The notes beneath the pieces are model-generated. The model saw nothing but the letters and a program-made list of their open reading frames with translations, had not been told where the DNA came from and made no database searches. From Roseateles_B flavus (GTDB lineage Bacteria > Pseudomonadota > Gammaproteobacteria > Burkholderiales > Burkholderiaceae_C), in the NCBI RefSeq assembly GCF_039872765.1, contig NZ_JBDPZC010000003.1:186001-250000 (forward strand): a stretch of 64,000 bases of DNA, read 5' to 3'. Positions 1-10,152 of this stretch are shown piece by piece. The first letter of the stretch is position 1; each line of letters begins with the position of its first letter. The translations under genes and the position numbers were made by a program.

Positions 1-145
1 AAGCCAGTTGACGGCGGCCCCAATCTTCGACGCGGTGAACCACACCACCACCGGTGGTGATCAGGCCCTTGTAACGTTCCAGCATGGCCGGAACCTGTTC
101 GCTTTGATCCGGATGGATCAGCAGAACGATCTCGTAGTGACGCAT
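1..145 (-). CDS. rpsF: 30S ribosomal protein S6 (5' part, cut by window edge)
   Basis: The first 48 codons of ribosomal protein S6 are visible; the rest lies before base 1. The product begins MRHYEIVLLIHPDQSEQVP, and the GLITTGGGVVHRVEDWGRRQLA stretch is characteristic of bacterial S6, which binds 16S rRNA together with S18 in the 30S platform. The ATG at 143-145 is preceded by a good AAGGAG ribosome binding site at about 151-156. A near-consensus promoter lies about 100 bases upstream, so rpsF probably opens its own operon (in relatives followed by priB, rpsR and rplI, not visible here). Identity is secure; only completeness is limited. Confidence 0.95.
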   Translation of the reverse strand, partial: MRHYEIVLLIHPDQSEQVPAMLERYKGLITTGGGVVHRVEDWGRRQLA

Positions 146-248
146 AAACACTCCTTGTGGATTCCAGCCGGGCTCATCGGAAATGACAGCCTGGCTGAGG
201 AAGCCGAACCCCAGCGTCTTCTCTGGGTCCGGCAAGGGAAAGCCCGCG

Positions 249-278
249 ATTGTAGCCGCAAAACGCGGCAAGTGCCAA
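249..278 (-). promoter_or_regulatory. Probable sigma70 promoter of rpsF
   Basis: On the minus strand TTGGCA (273-278) and TACAAT (249-254) are separated by 18 bases; each differs from consensus at one position. The spacer contains a small GCCGC/GCGGC inverted repeat. Transcription would start near 242 and reach the rpsF ATG at 145. This is a by-eye prediction. Confidence 0.6.
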
Positions 279-350
279 ATCGAGCCCCACCCAGCCTTGT
301 CCGGCAGCCCGGGCAGCCTGCGTGGCGAGGCCAGCGCCTGTGCAGCGCCG

Positions 351-377
351 CCGGCCCCACCCTCCCCCTGGGGCCGG
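351..377 (-). terminator. GC-rich hairpin after the symporter gene
   Basis: CCGGCCCC (351-358) and GGGGCCGG (370-377) form a perfect 8 bp stem with an 11-base loop, about 30 bases past the symporter stop codon. No T-run follows on the minus strand, so it is at best a weak or Rho-assisted terminator, or an mRNA-stabilising hairpin. Confidence 0.3.
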
Positions 378-407
378 ATCCGGGGGCCGTTGCCCGGCGG
401 TCCGGGC

Positions 408-2477
408 TCAGGGTTGCGGCGGCCGGTGCAGCAGCGCGATGCGCTCGCGCACCTCCTGGCTGGGAGCGGGCGTGAGCCAGCTCACCAGCATCATCGCCAG
501 CACGCCCGCCGGGATGCCGAACAGGCCCGCGGAGATGGGCTGGATGCCCCACCAGGTCTGGGCCGGCCCGGGCACGCCCAGGCTCAGGCGCAGCATGGCA
601 CTGGCATGGACCATGTAGTAGACGGTCACGCACAGCCCCGTCAGCATGCCAGCCAGCGCGCCGTGCTTGTTGGCCCGGCCCCAGAAGATGCCCAGCACCA
701 GGGGCGGCACGAGGGTGGCACCGGCCAGGGAGAAGGCGGCGGCGACCATGAAGAGGATGTCCGCCGGCTTCTGGGAGGCGATGGCCGCTGCGCTCAGCGC
801 CGTGGCCAGCAGCAGGGCCTTGGAGAGGGTCACACGCCGGGTCGCCGAGGCGCGCGGGTTCACGCCGCGGTAGTAGACGTCGTGGGTCAGCGCGCTGGAG
901 ATGGTCAGCAGCAGGCCGTCTGCCGTCGAGAGCGCCGCCGCCAGGCCGCCCGCCGCCACCATGCCCGAGATCACATAGGGCAGCCCGGCCAGCTCGGGCG
1001 TGGCCAGCATGATGATGTCCCCGCCGATGCGCAGCTCGGCCAGCTGCAGGATGCCGTCGCCGTTGACGTCGGTGATGGACAGCAGGCCCGGATCCACCCG
1101 CATCCACTGCCCGATCCAGCCCGGCAGCTCGGCGATGGGTGTGCCGATCAGGCCGTTGAAGACCTCGTACTTGACCATCACCGCCAGGGCCGGCGCCGTG
1201 AAGTAGAGCAAGGCGATGAAGAACAGGGACCAGGCCACCGAGTAGCGCGCCTCGCGCACCGTGGCCGTGGTGTGGTAGCGGATCAGAATGTGCGGCAGCC
1301 CCGCCGTGCCCACGGCCAGGCAGAAGACCAGGGCCAGGAAGTTGCGGCGGGAGCGGTCGAAGTCCTCGCGCTCGTCCAGCGTGCCATCGGGCTTGCCCGC
1401 GAAGGGCTGTGCATGGGGCGGCATGCCGGCCAGGGGCTGGGCCAGGTGCTCGTCCTGCAGCTTGGCGCGGGTCCAGCGCTCCTCGGCCTCCGCGGGCGTC
1501 TTGGGCAGGGCAGCGCGCTGCTTCTCGGCCTGCTGGATCTGGGCCAGCGTGGCCTCGCGGGCCTTGAGCTCCGCAATGCGCCGCGAGGCTTCGGCGCGCT
1601 CGCGTGCCAGAGCCTGCTCGGGGTCCTGGAGCTTGCGCTCGTAGTCGCGGGCGCGGCTGGCGAAGAACTCGCGCACCGAGGTCTCGCCCGGGTCGCGCAC
1701 CAACTCCTGCTCGCGCTCGGTGATGCGCTGCACCTGATAGCCGTAGACCGCCTGCGGGATGGGCACGCCGGTCTGCTTGACCGAGAGCCAGACCACGGGC
1801 ACGAGGTAGGCCAGGATCAGCACGATGTACTGCGCCACCTGGGTCCAGGTCACGGCGCGCATGCCGCCCAGGAAGGAGCACACCAGCACGCCCCCCAGGC
1901 CCACGAAGACGCCGATCTCGAAGGTCAGCCCCGTCAGCCGCGTGGTGATCAGCCCTACGCCGTAGATCTGCGCCACGACGTAGATGAAAGAGATGACGAT
2001 GGCCGCGGCGGCGCCGAAGAGGCGCACCCATTGGCTGTCGTAGCGCTGGCCCAGGAAGTCGGGGATGGTGAACTGCCCCAGGCGGCGCAGGTAGGGCGCC
2101 AGCAGCAGGGCCACCAGGCAGAAGCCGCCCGTCCAGCCCAGCACGAAGGCCAGGCCGCCGTAGCCGCTGAGGTACAGCGTACCGGCCATGCCGATGAAGG
2201 AGGCGGCGCTCATCCAGTCCGCCCCGGCCGCCATGCCGTTGTAGAAGGCCGGCACGCGGCGCCCGGCCACGAAGTACTCCTCCGGGTCCGTGGTGCGGGA
2301 GATGATGCCGATGCCCGCATAGACCAGCACCGTCACCGCCAGGAAGCTGAAGCCGATCCAGCTCTTGGGCATGCCCCATTGCTCCAGCAGGGCCAGCAGG
2401 GCCACGAAGAGCACGAAGCCGACGGTGAATCCCGCGTAGATGCGGTTCAGGCGCGGCAGCAAGGGGCGGGATGGCAT
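408..2477 (-). CDS. Sodium:solute symporter (SSF family, VC_2705-like), with coiled-coil insertion
   Basis: A 689-residue inner-membrane Na+/solute symporter of the SSS family. It resembles the acetate-permease-related VC_2705 subfamily; the substrate is probably a small carboxylate, which is inference. The N-terminal half shows many hydrophobic segments and the typical GADWMSAASFIGMAG core helix. Residues about 245-375 form a long charged, Ala/Glu/Arg-rich insertion predicted to be a coiled coil. After it the membrane segments resume, and residues 470-481 (DVNGDGILQLAE) match an EF-hand calcium loop. The family is often paired with a small DUF4212 subunit, but none lies in the 120 bases upstream. 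The gene sits downstream of ppsA on the same strand, separated by a strong hairpin, so it is probably transcribed separately. The start at 2477 gives a sensible short cytoplasmic N-terminus. Confidence 0.9.
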   Translation of the reverse strand: MPSRPLLPRLNRIYAGFTVGFVLFVALLALLEQWGMPKSWIGFSFLAVTVLVYAGIGIISRTTDPEEYFVAGRRVPAFYNGMAAGADWMSAASFIGMAGTLYLSGYGGLAFVLGWTGGFCLVALLLAPYLRRLGQFTIPDFLGQRYDSQWVRLFGAAAAIVISFIYVVAQIYGVGLITTRLTGLTFEIGVFVGLGGVLVCSFLGGMRAVTWTQVAQYIVLILAYLVPVVWLSVKQTGVPIPQAVYGYQVQRITEREQELVRDPGETSVREFFASRARDYERKLQDPEQALARERAEASRRIAELKAREATLAQIQQAEKQRAALPKTPAEAEERWTRAKLQDEHLAQPLAGMPPHAQPFAGKPDGTLDEREDFDRSRRNFLALVFCLAVGTAGLPHILIRYHTTATVREARYSVAWSLFFIALLYFTAPALAVMVKYEVFNGLIGTPIAELPGWIGQWMRVDPGLLSITDVNGDGILQLAELRIGGDIIMLATPELAGLPYVISGMVAAGGLAAALSTADGLLLTISSALTHDVYYRGVNPRASATRRVTLSKALLLATALSAAAIASQKPADILFMVAAAFSLAGATLVPPLVLGIFWGRANKHGALAGMLTGLCVTVYYMVHASAMLRLSLGVPGPAQTWWGIQPISAGLFGIPAGVLAMMLVSWLTPAPSQEVRERIALLHRPPQP

Positions 2478-2559
2478 GGCGGCAATGATGCGGGAGAGCG
2501 GCCGGCGGCCGCATCAAGATCAACCCGGCCGAGTGTCGGCGAGCCAGGCCCCACAAGAC

Positions 2560-2581
2560 AGAGGGCCCCGCGGGGCCCTCT
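2560..2581 (-). terminator. Rho-independent-type terminator of ppsA
   Basis: AGAGGGCCCCG and CGGGGCCCTCT form a perfect 11 bp uninterrupted inverted repeat 20 bases past the ppsA stop. On the minus strand it is followed by TGTCTTGT, a weak U-tract. It separates ppsA from the symporter gene. Confidence 0.6.
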
Positions 2582-2600
2582 GATTCAGCTCAAGCAGCGA

Positions 2601-5009
<2,409 letters not shown>

Positions 5010-5283
5010 GGGAAAACTCCGTGATGTTGTGAAACCGGGGCTCCCACGCCGGGCGCAGCGGGCTCGCGGGTGGCGAGCGGCGCGTCCTTCGGCGCAGCAC
5101 TGGCAGCGAACTTCACCCAGGGAAAGGCATGCGCGGCTCCACCATTTCTGAATTCTGCTTGGAGGAGGAACGGCGGCATGGCGCTAGGGTGTGGCATTTC
5201 CAGCGATCGAATGCGGCCGATTCTACGGGTATCAGCTTCTATGATGGAACACCACGAAACCAGGTTTGCCGGAGAAACAGGAC
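5010..5283. promoter_or_regulatory. Divergent ppsA/ppsR control region
   Basis: This 274-base intergenic region must hold promoters for both genes. On the minus strand TAGAAT (5220-5225) could be the ppsA -10, preceded by TTCCAT with an 18-base spacer, giving a long leader of roughly 200 bases. On the plus strand TATGAT (5240-5245) matches a -10 at five of six positions, but no clear -35 sits 17 bases away. The two candidates almost overlap, which would make expression mutually exclusive. No operator was recognised. Confidence 0.35.
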
Positions 5284-6105
5284 ATGCCCAATCGCACCGT
5301 GTATTTCGTCTCGGACGGCACCGGGATCACCGCAGAAACCTTCGGGAACTCGATCCTGGCGCAGTTCGGCGGCAAACCGCGCCATGTGCGCCGCCCCTTC
5401 ATCGACACGGCCGACAAGGCCAGACAGGTGGTCCGTGAGATCAATGACTTGTGCGATAGCGAAGGCCAGCGGGTCATCGTCTTCGCCACCCTGGTCAACA
5501 CCGAGGTGCTGGAGGTGGTCCGCGCGCAGTGCAAGGGCCTGCTGCTGGACATGTTCGGCACCTTCATCGCGCCGCTGGAGGAGGAGCTGCAGGTCAAGTC
5601 CAACCACCGCGTGGGCCGCTTCTCGGACGTGGCCAAGAGCCAGGAATATCACGACCGCATCGAGGCCATCAACTTCTCCCTGGCCCATGACGACGGGCAG
5701 TCCGCCAAGAACCTGGACACCGCCGACGTCATCCTCGTGGGCGTGAGCCGCTGCGGCAAGACGCCCACCTCGCTGTACCTGGCCATGCAGCACGGCATCA
5801 AGGCCGCCAACTACCCGCTGATCCCCGAGGACTTCGAGCGCGGCAAGCTGCCCTCCACGCTGAGCCCGCACAAGCGCAAGTGCTTCGGCCTGACCATCGA
5901 CCCGGAGCGCCTCTCGCAGATCCGCAATGAGCGCCGCCCCGGCAGCAAGTACGCCGACATCCTCAACTGCCGCTACGAGGTCAACGAGGCCGAGACCATG
6001 ATGAAGCGCGAGGGCATCTCGTGGCTGTCCTCGACGCACAAGTCCATCGAGGAGATCGCGACGACCATCCTGCGCGACATCCGCCCCGATCGGCTGATCT
6101 ATTGA
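5284..6105 (+). CDS. ppsR: PEP synthase regulatory protein (kinase/pyrophosphorylase)
   Basis: A 273-residue protein of the DUF299/PSRP family. It inactivates PpsA by ADP-dependent phosphorylation of the active-site threonine and reactivates it by phosphate-dependent release of pyrophosphate. The family P-loop GVSRCGKT lies at residues 153-160, and the N-terminus has VYFVSDGTGITAETFGNS. I chose the ATG at 5284 rather than the in-frame ATG at 5266, because GGAGAA lies seven bases before 5284 and the protein then has the usual length and N-terminus. It is transcribed divergently from its target ppsA, the normal arrangement in Betaproteobacteria. A terminator lies at 6250-6289. Confidence 0.96.
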   Translation: MPNRTVYFVSDGTGITAETFGNSILAQFGGKPRHVRRPFIDTADKARQVVREINDLCDSEGQRVIVFATLVNTEVLEVVRAQCKGLLLDMFGTFIAPLEEELQVKSNHRVGRFSDVAKSQEYHDRIEAINFSLAHDDGQSAKNLDTADVILVGVSRCGKTPTSLYLAMQHGIKAANYPLIPEDFERGKLPSTLSPHKRKCFGLTIDPERLSQIRNERRPGSKYADILNCRYEVNEAETMMKREGISWLSSTHKSIEEIATTILRDIRPDRLIY

Positions 6106-6107
6106 CC

Positions 6108-6156
6108 CCCCCTACTCGCTTCGCGAGCCCCCCAGGGGGCGCACCCGCAGGCCCGG
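6108..6156. repeat. Hairpin repeat, copy A
   Basis: First copy of a ~50 bp intergenic repeat starting three bases after the ppsR stop codon. It contains CTCGC-TTC-GCGAG, then CCCCCC-AGGGGG, then GCGCACCCGCAGGCCCGG. Each part can fold into a hairpin. It resembles the REP-like intergenic elements common in Burkholderiales; that affiliation is inference. Confidence 0.7.
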
Positions 6157-6167
6157 GCTACTGCTCA

Positions 6168-6218
6168 CCCCCTACTCGCTTCGCGAGCCCCCTCAAGGGG
6201 GCGCACCCGCAGGCCCGG
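6168..6218. repeat. Hairpin repeat, copy B
   Basis: Second copy of the same element, exactly 60 bases downstream of copy A and nearly identical to it. The only difference is the loop of the second hairpin, CCCCC-TCAA-GGGGG here against CCCCCC-AGGGGG in copy A. The compensated loop change suggests the stems matter, or that two independent copies were inserted. Confidence 0.7.
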
Positions 6219-6249
6219 CAAAGCCGGATCCTCGGGTGCCGTGCAGGGC

Positions 6250-6289
6250 GGAAAGGCCCGGCTGCGGTGCAGCGGGCCTTTCCTTCTCT
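6250..6289 (+). terminator. Terminator of ppsR
   Basis: GGAAAGGCCCG (6250-6260) pairs perfectly with CGGGCCTTTCC (6273-6283) around a 12-base loop and is followed by TTCTCT. It lies between convergent ppsR and the methyltransferase gene and may work in both directions. Confidence 0.7.
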
Positions 6290-6322
6290 AAGAGCAACGC
6301 CGCTGTGATCGGTGACTGAGGG

Positions 6323-7105
6323 TCAGGCCAGCAGCCGTTGGCGAGCGCTCTCGTAGAGGCAGATGCTGGCGGCGCTGCCAACGTTGAGTGATTCTTCGCC
6401 GCCGGGCTGGGGGATGCCCACGGTCAGGGTGCAGCGCTGCATCAGCTCGGGCTGCACGCCCTGCCCTTCGTGGCCCATCACCCAGGCGCAAGGGCTGGGG
6501 AGCTGCACGCGGTGCAGTTCAGCTTCGGCATGGGAGCTGGTGGCGATCAGGGGGAGCTGGAGGCGGTCGAGGTCGGCGGGCTGCAGGCCCTCGACCAGGC
6601 GCAGGCCGAAGTGCGCGCCCATGCCGGCGCGCAGCACTTTCTGCGACCACAGCGCGGCCGTGCCCTTCAGTGCGGCGATCTGGCGGAAGCCCATGGCCGC
6701 GGCACTGCGCAGGATGGTGCCGACATTGCCCGCGTCCTGCAGGCGGTCCAGCACCACGGTGTCCATGCCCGGCTGCAGGACGGCGTCCGACGGCAGGGCC
6801 ATCTCGAAGCCCATGCGGGCCGGGCTTTCCAGGCCGCTCAAGCCCTGGAACAGGCCCTCGTTGACGACCAGCACCAGCGGCGCCTCCTCGGCCAGGGCCA
6901 TCAGTGCCGGATCCTGGCAGGCGGTCTCGGTGATCACCGCCATCGACGGCCGGCAGCCGCGCTGCAGGGCCGCCCGCGCCAGATGGTCGCCTTCCAGCCA
7001 GACGCTGCCGAGCTTGCGGTAGGCCGTGGCCTCCTGGGCCAGCTTGCGCAGGCGCTGCAGCTTGGGGTTGTCGCGGGCGCTGATGTGCTGGAGCTGGGGC
7101 TTCAT
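6323..7105 (-). CDS. TrmH/SpoU-family RNA 2'-O-methyltransferase
   Basis: A 260-residue SPOUT methyltransferase that probably adds a 2'-O-methyl group to rRNA or tRNA using S-adenosylmethionine. All three SpoU motifs are visible: DRLQDAGNVGTILRSAAAMG around residue 120-137, WVMGHEGQGV, and the C-terminal IPQPGGEESLNVGSAASI. The N-terminal part looks like an RNA-binding substrate domain (ISARDNPKLQRLRKL). The open frame extends further upstream inside rnhB, but the ATG at 7103-7105 overlaps the rnhB stop (ATGA), the coupling typical of this operon, so I use it. The exact target nucleotide cannot be told from sequence. It is the last gene of the rpsB-lpx cluster. Confidence 0.9.
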   Translation of the reverse strand: MKPQLQHISARDNPKLQRLRKLAQEATAYRKLGSVWLEGDHLARAALQRGCRPSMAVITETACQDPALMALAEEAPLVLVVNEGLFQGLSGLESPARMGFEMALPSDAVLQPGMDTVVLDRLQDAGNVGTILRSAAAMGFRQIAALKGTAALWSQKVLRAGMGAHFGLRLVEGLQPADLDRLQLPLIATSSHAEAELHRVQLPSPCAWVMGHEGQGVQPELMQRCTLTVGIPQPGGEESLNVGSAASICLYESARQRLLA

Positions 7106-7728
7106 TCGAGGAGTGCTTTCACGGGGCCGAAGCTGCGGCGGTGCCAGGGGGTCAGGCCATGCTCGCGCAGGGCCTGCAGGTGCTCGGCCGTGGGATAGCC
7201 CTTGTGGCCGGCGAAGCCGTATTCGGGATGGCTGGCATGCCATTGCTGACACAGGCGGTCGCGGTGGACCTTGGCCAGGATGGACGCGGCCGAGATGGCC
7301 TTGACCTTGGCATCACCCTTGACGATGGCCTCGGCCGGGATCTTGAGCGTGGGCAGGCGGTTGCCATCCACCAGCACCTTGGCGGGCTTCAGGCGCAGGC
7401 CCTCGACGGCGCGACGCATGGCCAGCATCGTGGCCTGGAGGATGTTGAGTTCGTCGATTTCCTCGACGCTGGCCTCGGCAATGCAGCAGCACAGGGCCTT
7501 GGCGCGGATCTCGTCAAAGAGCTGCTCGCGGCGCTTCTCGCTGAGCACCTTGGAATCGGCCAGCCCGGCGATGGGATGCTCGTCGTCCAGGATGACGGCC
7601 GCGGCCACCACCGGGCCGGCCAGGGGCCCGCGGCCCGCCTCGTCCACGCCGGCCATCAGGCCCGGGGCGTCCCACAGCAGGCCCAGCTGGTGCGGGGGCT
7701 CAGGACGCGAGGACTTGCGCGATGGCAT
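7102..7728 (-). CDS. rnhB: Ribonuclease HII
   Basis: A 208-residue type II RNase H that cleaves the RNA strand of RNA-DNA hybrids and removes single ribonucleotides from DNA. The signature GVDEAGRGPLAGPVV at residues 27-41 supplies the first acidic catalytic residues (Asp29, Glu30), with further family motifs ADSKVLSEKRREQL and SILAKVHRDR. The ATG at 7726-7728 lies inside the end of lpxB, overlapping by 29 bases. A shorter start is possible, but the overlap fits the compact cluster. lpxB-rnhB adjacency is standard in proteobacteria. Confidence 0.95.
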   Translation of the reverse strand: MPSRKSSRPEPPHQLGLLWDAPGLMAGVDEAGRGPLAGPVVAAAVILDDEHPIAGLADSKVLSEKRREQLFDEIRAKALCCCIAEASVEEIDELNILQATMLAMRRAVEGLRLKPAKVLVDGNRLPTLKIPAEAIVKGDAKVKAISAASILAKVHRDRLCQQWHASHPEYGFAGHKGYPTAEHLQALREHGLTPWHRRSFGPVKALLE

Positions 7729-8845
7729 CGGCAGCGCGCTGCGCGGTGTTGCAGCGCAGGGTCAGGTGTTGCTCATGGAAGGTGGCGATGGCTGCGTCGC
7801 GGCGCGCCGGATCGTCCAGCCAGGCCAGGCCTTCGCGGGCCAGGGCCTCGGGCGTGCAGTCGTCCTGCAGCAGCTCGGGCACGACGAAGCGGCCGGCCAG
7901 CACATTGGGCAGGCCCACCCAGGGCTGCAGGCGCTTGGCGCGGATGCGCCACCAGTTCAACGCATGCAGGCGGTAGGCAATCACCATGGGCCGCTTGAAC
8001 AGCGCAGCCTCCAGTGTGGCGGTGCCGCTGGCCACCAGCGTGAGGTCGCAGGCGGCCAGGGCCTCATGGGACTGGCCGTCCAGCAGCACCAGGTCCAGCC
8101 CCGGCGCATGCTTGCGGACCAGCGGCTCGACGAGGCTGCGCAGGCCCGGCACCACCGGCATCACAAAGCGAAGCGCGGGGCGGACCCGGCTCATCAGCGC
8201 GGCGGCCTGCAGCAGGGGCTCGGCGATGTAGCGGATCTCGCTCTTGCGGCTGCCAGGCAGCAGGGCCACGACGGTGTCGCCCTCCCCCAGTCCGAGCTTG
8301 CCACGGGCGGCGGCCCTGGGCGGCTCCAGGGGGATGACGTCAGCCAGCGGATGGCCCACATAGCTCGCCGCGATGCCGGCCTCGGCCAGCAGCGCGGGCT
8401 CGAAAGGGAAGAGGCACAGCACATGGTCCGTCGAAGCGCGGATCTTGTTCACGCGCTCGGCGCGCCAGGCCCAGATGGAAGGGCAGACGAAATGGATGCT
8501 CTTGATGCCCGCGGCCTTGAGCTTCGCTTCCAGCGCGAAGTTGAAGTCGGGGGCATCGATGCCGATGAAGGCGCGCGGCGGATCCGCCAGCAGGCGCTCG
8601 CCCAGGGCCTTGCGGATCCCGAGGATCTCGCGCAGGTGCAGCAAGGCATCGACATAGCCGAAGACCGAGAGCTTGTGATGCGGCCACCAGGCCTCGAAGC
8701 CCTGAGCCGCCATGCGCGGCCCCCCGATGCCGGCCGCCTGCAGACCCGGCCAGCGCTCACGCAGGCCTGCCAGCAGCAGGCCGCCGAGGAGGTCGCCGGA
8801 GGCCTCGCCGGCCACCAGGCTGAGGCGGGGCGCGGCCTCAGGCAT
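7700..8845 (-). CDS. lpxB: Lipid-A-disaccharide synthase
   Basis: A 381-residue peripheral inner-membrane glycosyltransferase (GT19). It joins UDP-2,3-diacylglucosamine and lipid X to make the lipid A disaccharide. It starts PRLSLVAGEASGDLLGG, the family N-terminal signature, and has ALLPGSRKSEI and VASGTATLEAALFKRPMVI in the C-terminal donor-binding half. Only two bases separate it from the lpxA stop, so the two genes are translationally linked. Length and motifs are normal. Confidence 0.97.
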   Translation of the reverse strand: MPEAAPRLSLVAGEASGDLLGGLLLAGLRERWPGLQAAGIGGPRMAAQGFEAWWPHHKLSVFGYVDALLHLREILGIRKALGERLLADPPRAFIGIDAPDFNFALEAKLKAAGIKSIHFVCPSIWAWRAERVNKIRASTDHVLCLFPFEPALLAEAGIAASYVGHPLADVIPLEPPRAAARGKLGLGEGDTVVALLPGSRKSEIRYIAEPLLQAAALMSRVRPALRFVMPVVPGLRSLVEPLVRKHAPGLDLVLLDGQSHEALAACDLTLVASGTATLEAALFKRPMVIAYRLHALNWWRIRAKRLQPWVGLPNVLAGRFVVPELLQDDCTPEALAREGLAWLDDPARRDAAIATFHEQHLTLRCNTAQRAADAIAQVLAS

Positions 8846-8847
8846 GG

Positions 8848-9636
8848 TCAGCGGATGATGCCGCGCGTGGCGGTGTTGAGAAAATCCAGCATCAGCTGGA
8901 TGGTGTCATGCGCGTCCGCGTGCTCACCCTGCAGCGCCATCATCTCCATCTTGGCCTGGTCGACCGTGAGGCCGCGCCGGTAGAGGATGCGGTACATCTG
9001 CTTGACCGCATTGAGCTGCTCGGGCGTGAAGCCTCGGCGCTTGAGGCCTTCGAGGTTGAAGCTGCGGGCCTCGGCCGTGTTGCCGGCGGCCATGATGAAG
9101 GGCGGCAGGTCCTGGAAGAGGATGGAGCCCATGCCCGTCATGCTGTGCGCGCCGATATGCACGAACTGGTGCACCACCGTGAAGCCGCCCAGGATGGCCC
9201 AGTCACCCACATGCACGTGGCCGGCCAGTTGCGCGTTGTTGGCGAAGATGGTCCGGTTGCCCACCACGCAGTCATGGGCCAGGTGGACGTAGGCCATGAT
9301 CCAGTTGTCATCGCCCACGCGGGTGATGCCGGCGTCCTGCGAGGTGCCCCGGTTGAAGGTGCAGAACTCGCGCACCACATTGCGGTCACCCACGATCAGC
9401 TGGGTGGGCTCGCCGGCGTACTTCTTGTCCTGCGGCGCGGCGCCAATGGAGCTGAACTGGAAGAACTGGTTGTCGCGGCCGATGGTGGTCGGGCCTTCGA
9501 GCACGCAGTGCGGGCCGATGCGGGTCCCGGCATCGATCTTCACGCCGGCCCCGATGAGGGTGTAGGCACCGACCTCGACCGAGCTGTCCAGCTCGGCCTT
9601 GGGGTCCACGATGGCGGTGGGATGGATCTTGCTCAT
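8848..9636 (-). CDS. lpxA: UDP-N-acetylglucosamine acyltransferase
   Basis: A 262-residue cytoplasmic acyltransferase for the first step of lipid A synthesis, transferring a 3-hydroxyacyl chain from ACP to UDP-GlcNAc. It begins with hexapeptide repeats of the left-handed beta helix (IHPTAIVDPKAELDSSVEVG and on) and contains the family stretch GAAPQDKKYAGEPTQL. The region around AYVHLAHDCVVGN carries the catalytic histidine, and the C-terminal helical domain follows. It sits between fabZ and lpxB in the usual order lpxD-fabZ-lpxA-lpxB. Confidence 0.97.
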   Translation of the reverse strand: MSKIHPTAIVDPKAELDSSVEVGAYTLIGAGVKIDAGTRIGPHCVLEGPTTIGRDNQFFQFSSIGAAPQDKKYAGEPTQLIVGDRNVVREFCTFNRGTSQDAGITRVGDDNWIMAYVHLAHDCVVGNRTIFANNAQLAGHVHVGDWAILGGFTVVHQFVHIGAHSMTGMGSILFQDLPPFIMAAGNTAEARSFNLEGLKRRGFTPEQLNAVKQMYRILYRRGLTVDQAKMEMMALQGEHADAHDTIQLMLDFLNTATRGIIR

Positions 9637-9687
9637 CGACTGCGTTCCAGAGTCCGGGGGGGCGGTTGAAGGGCGGGCGCGAAGGCC

Positions 9688-10152
9688 TCAGGCCTCGATG
9701 CGGCGCATGGTGCACATCAGCTCAGCCTCGCAGGCGATGTCATCGCCCACATAGACCTTGCCGGTGTACTTGAAGATGGACGCCTTGGCGCGATCCAGGG
9801 TCACGTCCAGCACCAGCTGGTCGCCGGGCTCCACGGGGCGCTTGAAGCGGGCGCCGTCGATGCCGGCGAAGTAGCAGACGGTCTTGTCGTCCAGCTCGGT
9901 GTCCAGGCTCACCAGGGTCAGCACCGTGGCCGCCTGGGCCATGGCTTCCAGCATCAGCACGCCGGGCATCACCGGGCGGTGCGGGAAGTGGCCCATGAAA
10001 TAGGGCTCGTTGATGGACACATTCTTCAGCGCACGGATGCGCTTGCCCTTCTCGATCTCCAGCACGCGATCCACCAGCAGGATGGGGTAGCGGTGGGGGA
10101 TCTTGGCCAGGATCTGGTGGATGTCCATCTTGGTGTCGGTCGCGGTCGTCAT
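9688..10152 (-). CDS. fabZ: 3-hydroxyacyl-[acyl-carrier-protein] dehydratase
   Basis: A 154-residue hot-dog-fold dehydratase that removes water from 3-hydroxyacyl-ACP in fatty acid elongation. The active-site helix GHFPHRPVMPGVLMLEAMAQA carries the catalytic His and Glu. The start overlaps the lpxD stop (ATGA at 10149-10152). A second in-frame Met (MDIHQIL) eight codons later is a possible alternative start. Its place among lpx genes links the 3-hydroxyacyl-ACP pool to both lipid A and phospholipid synthesis. Confidence 0.96.
   Translation of the reverse strand: MTTATDTKMDIHQILAKIPHRYPILLVDRVLEIEKGKRIRALKNVSINEPYFMGHFPHRPVMPGVLMLEAMAQAATVLTLVSLDTELDDKTVCYFAGIDGARFKRPVEPGDQLVLDVTLDRAKASIFKYTGKVYVGDDIACEAELMCTMRRIEA

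Noticed and set aside
6106..6220. CRISPR-like repeat array
   Set aside because: Only two copies, each about 50 bases, with an 11-base gap and no spacers or cas genes. Intergenic hairpin repeats explain it better.
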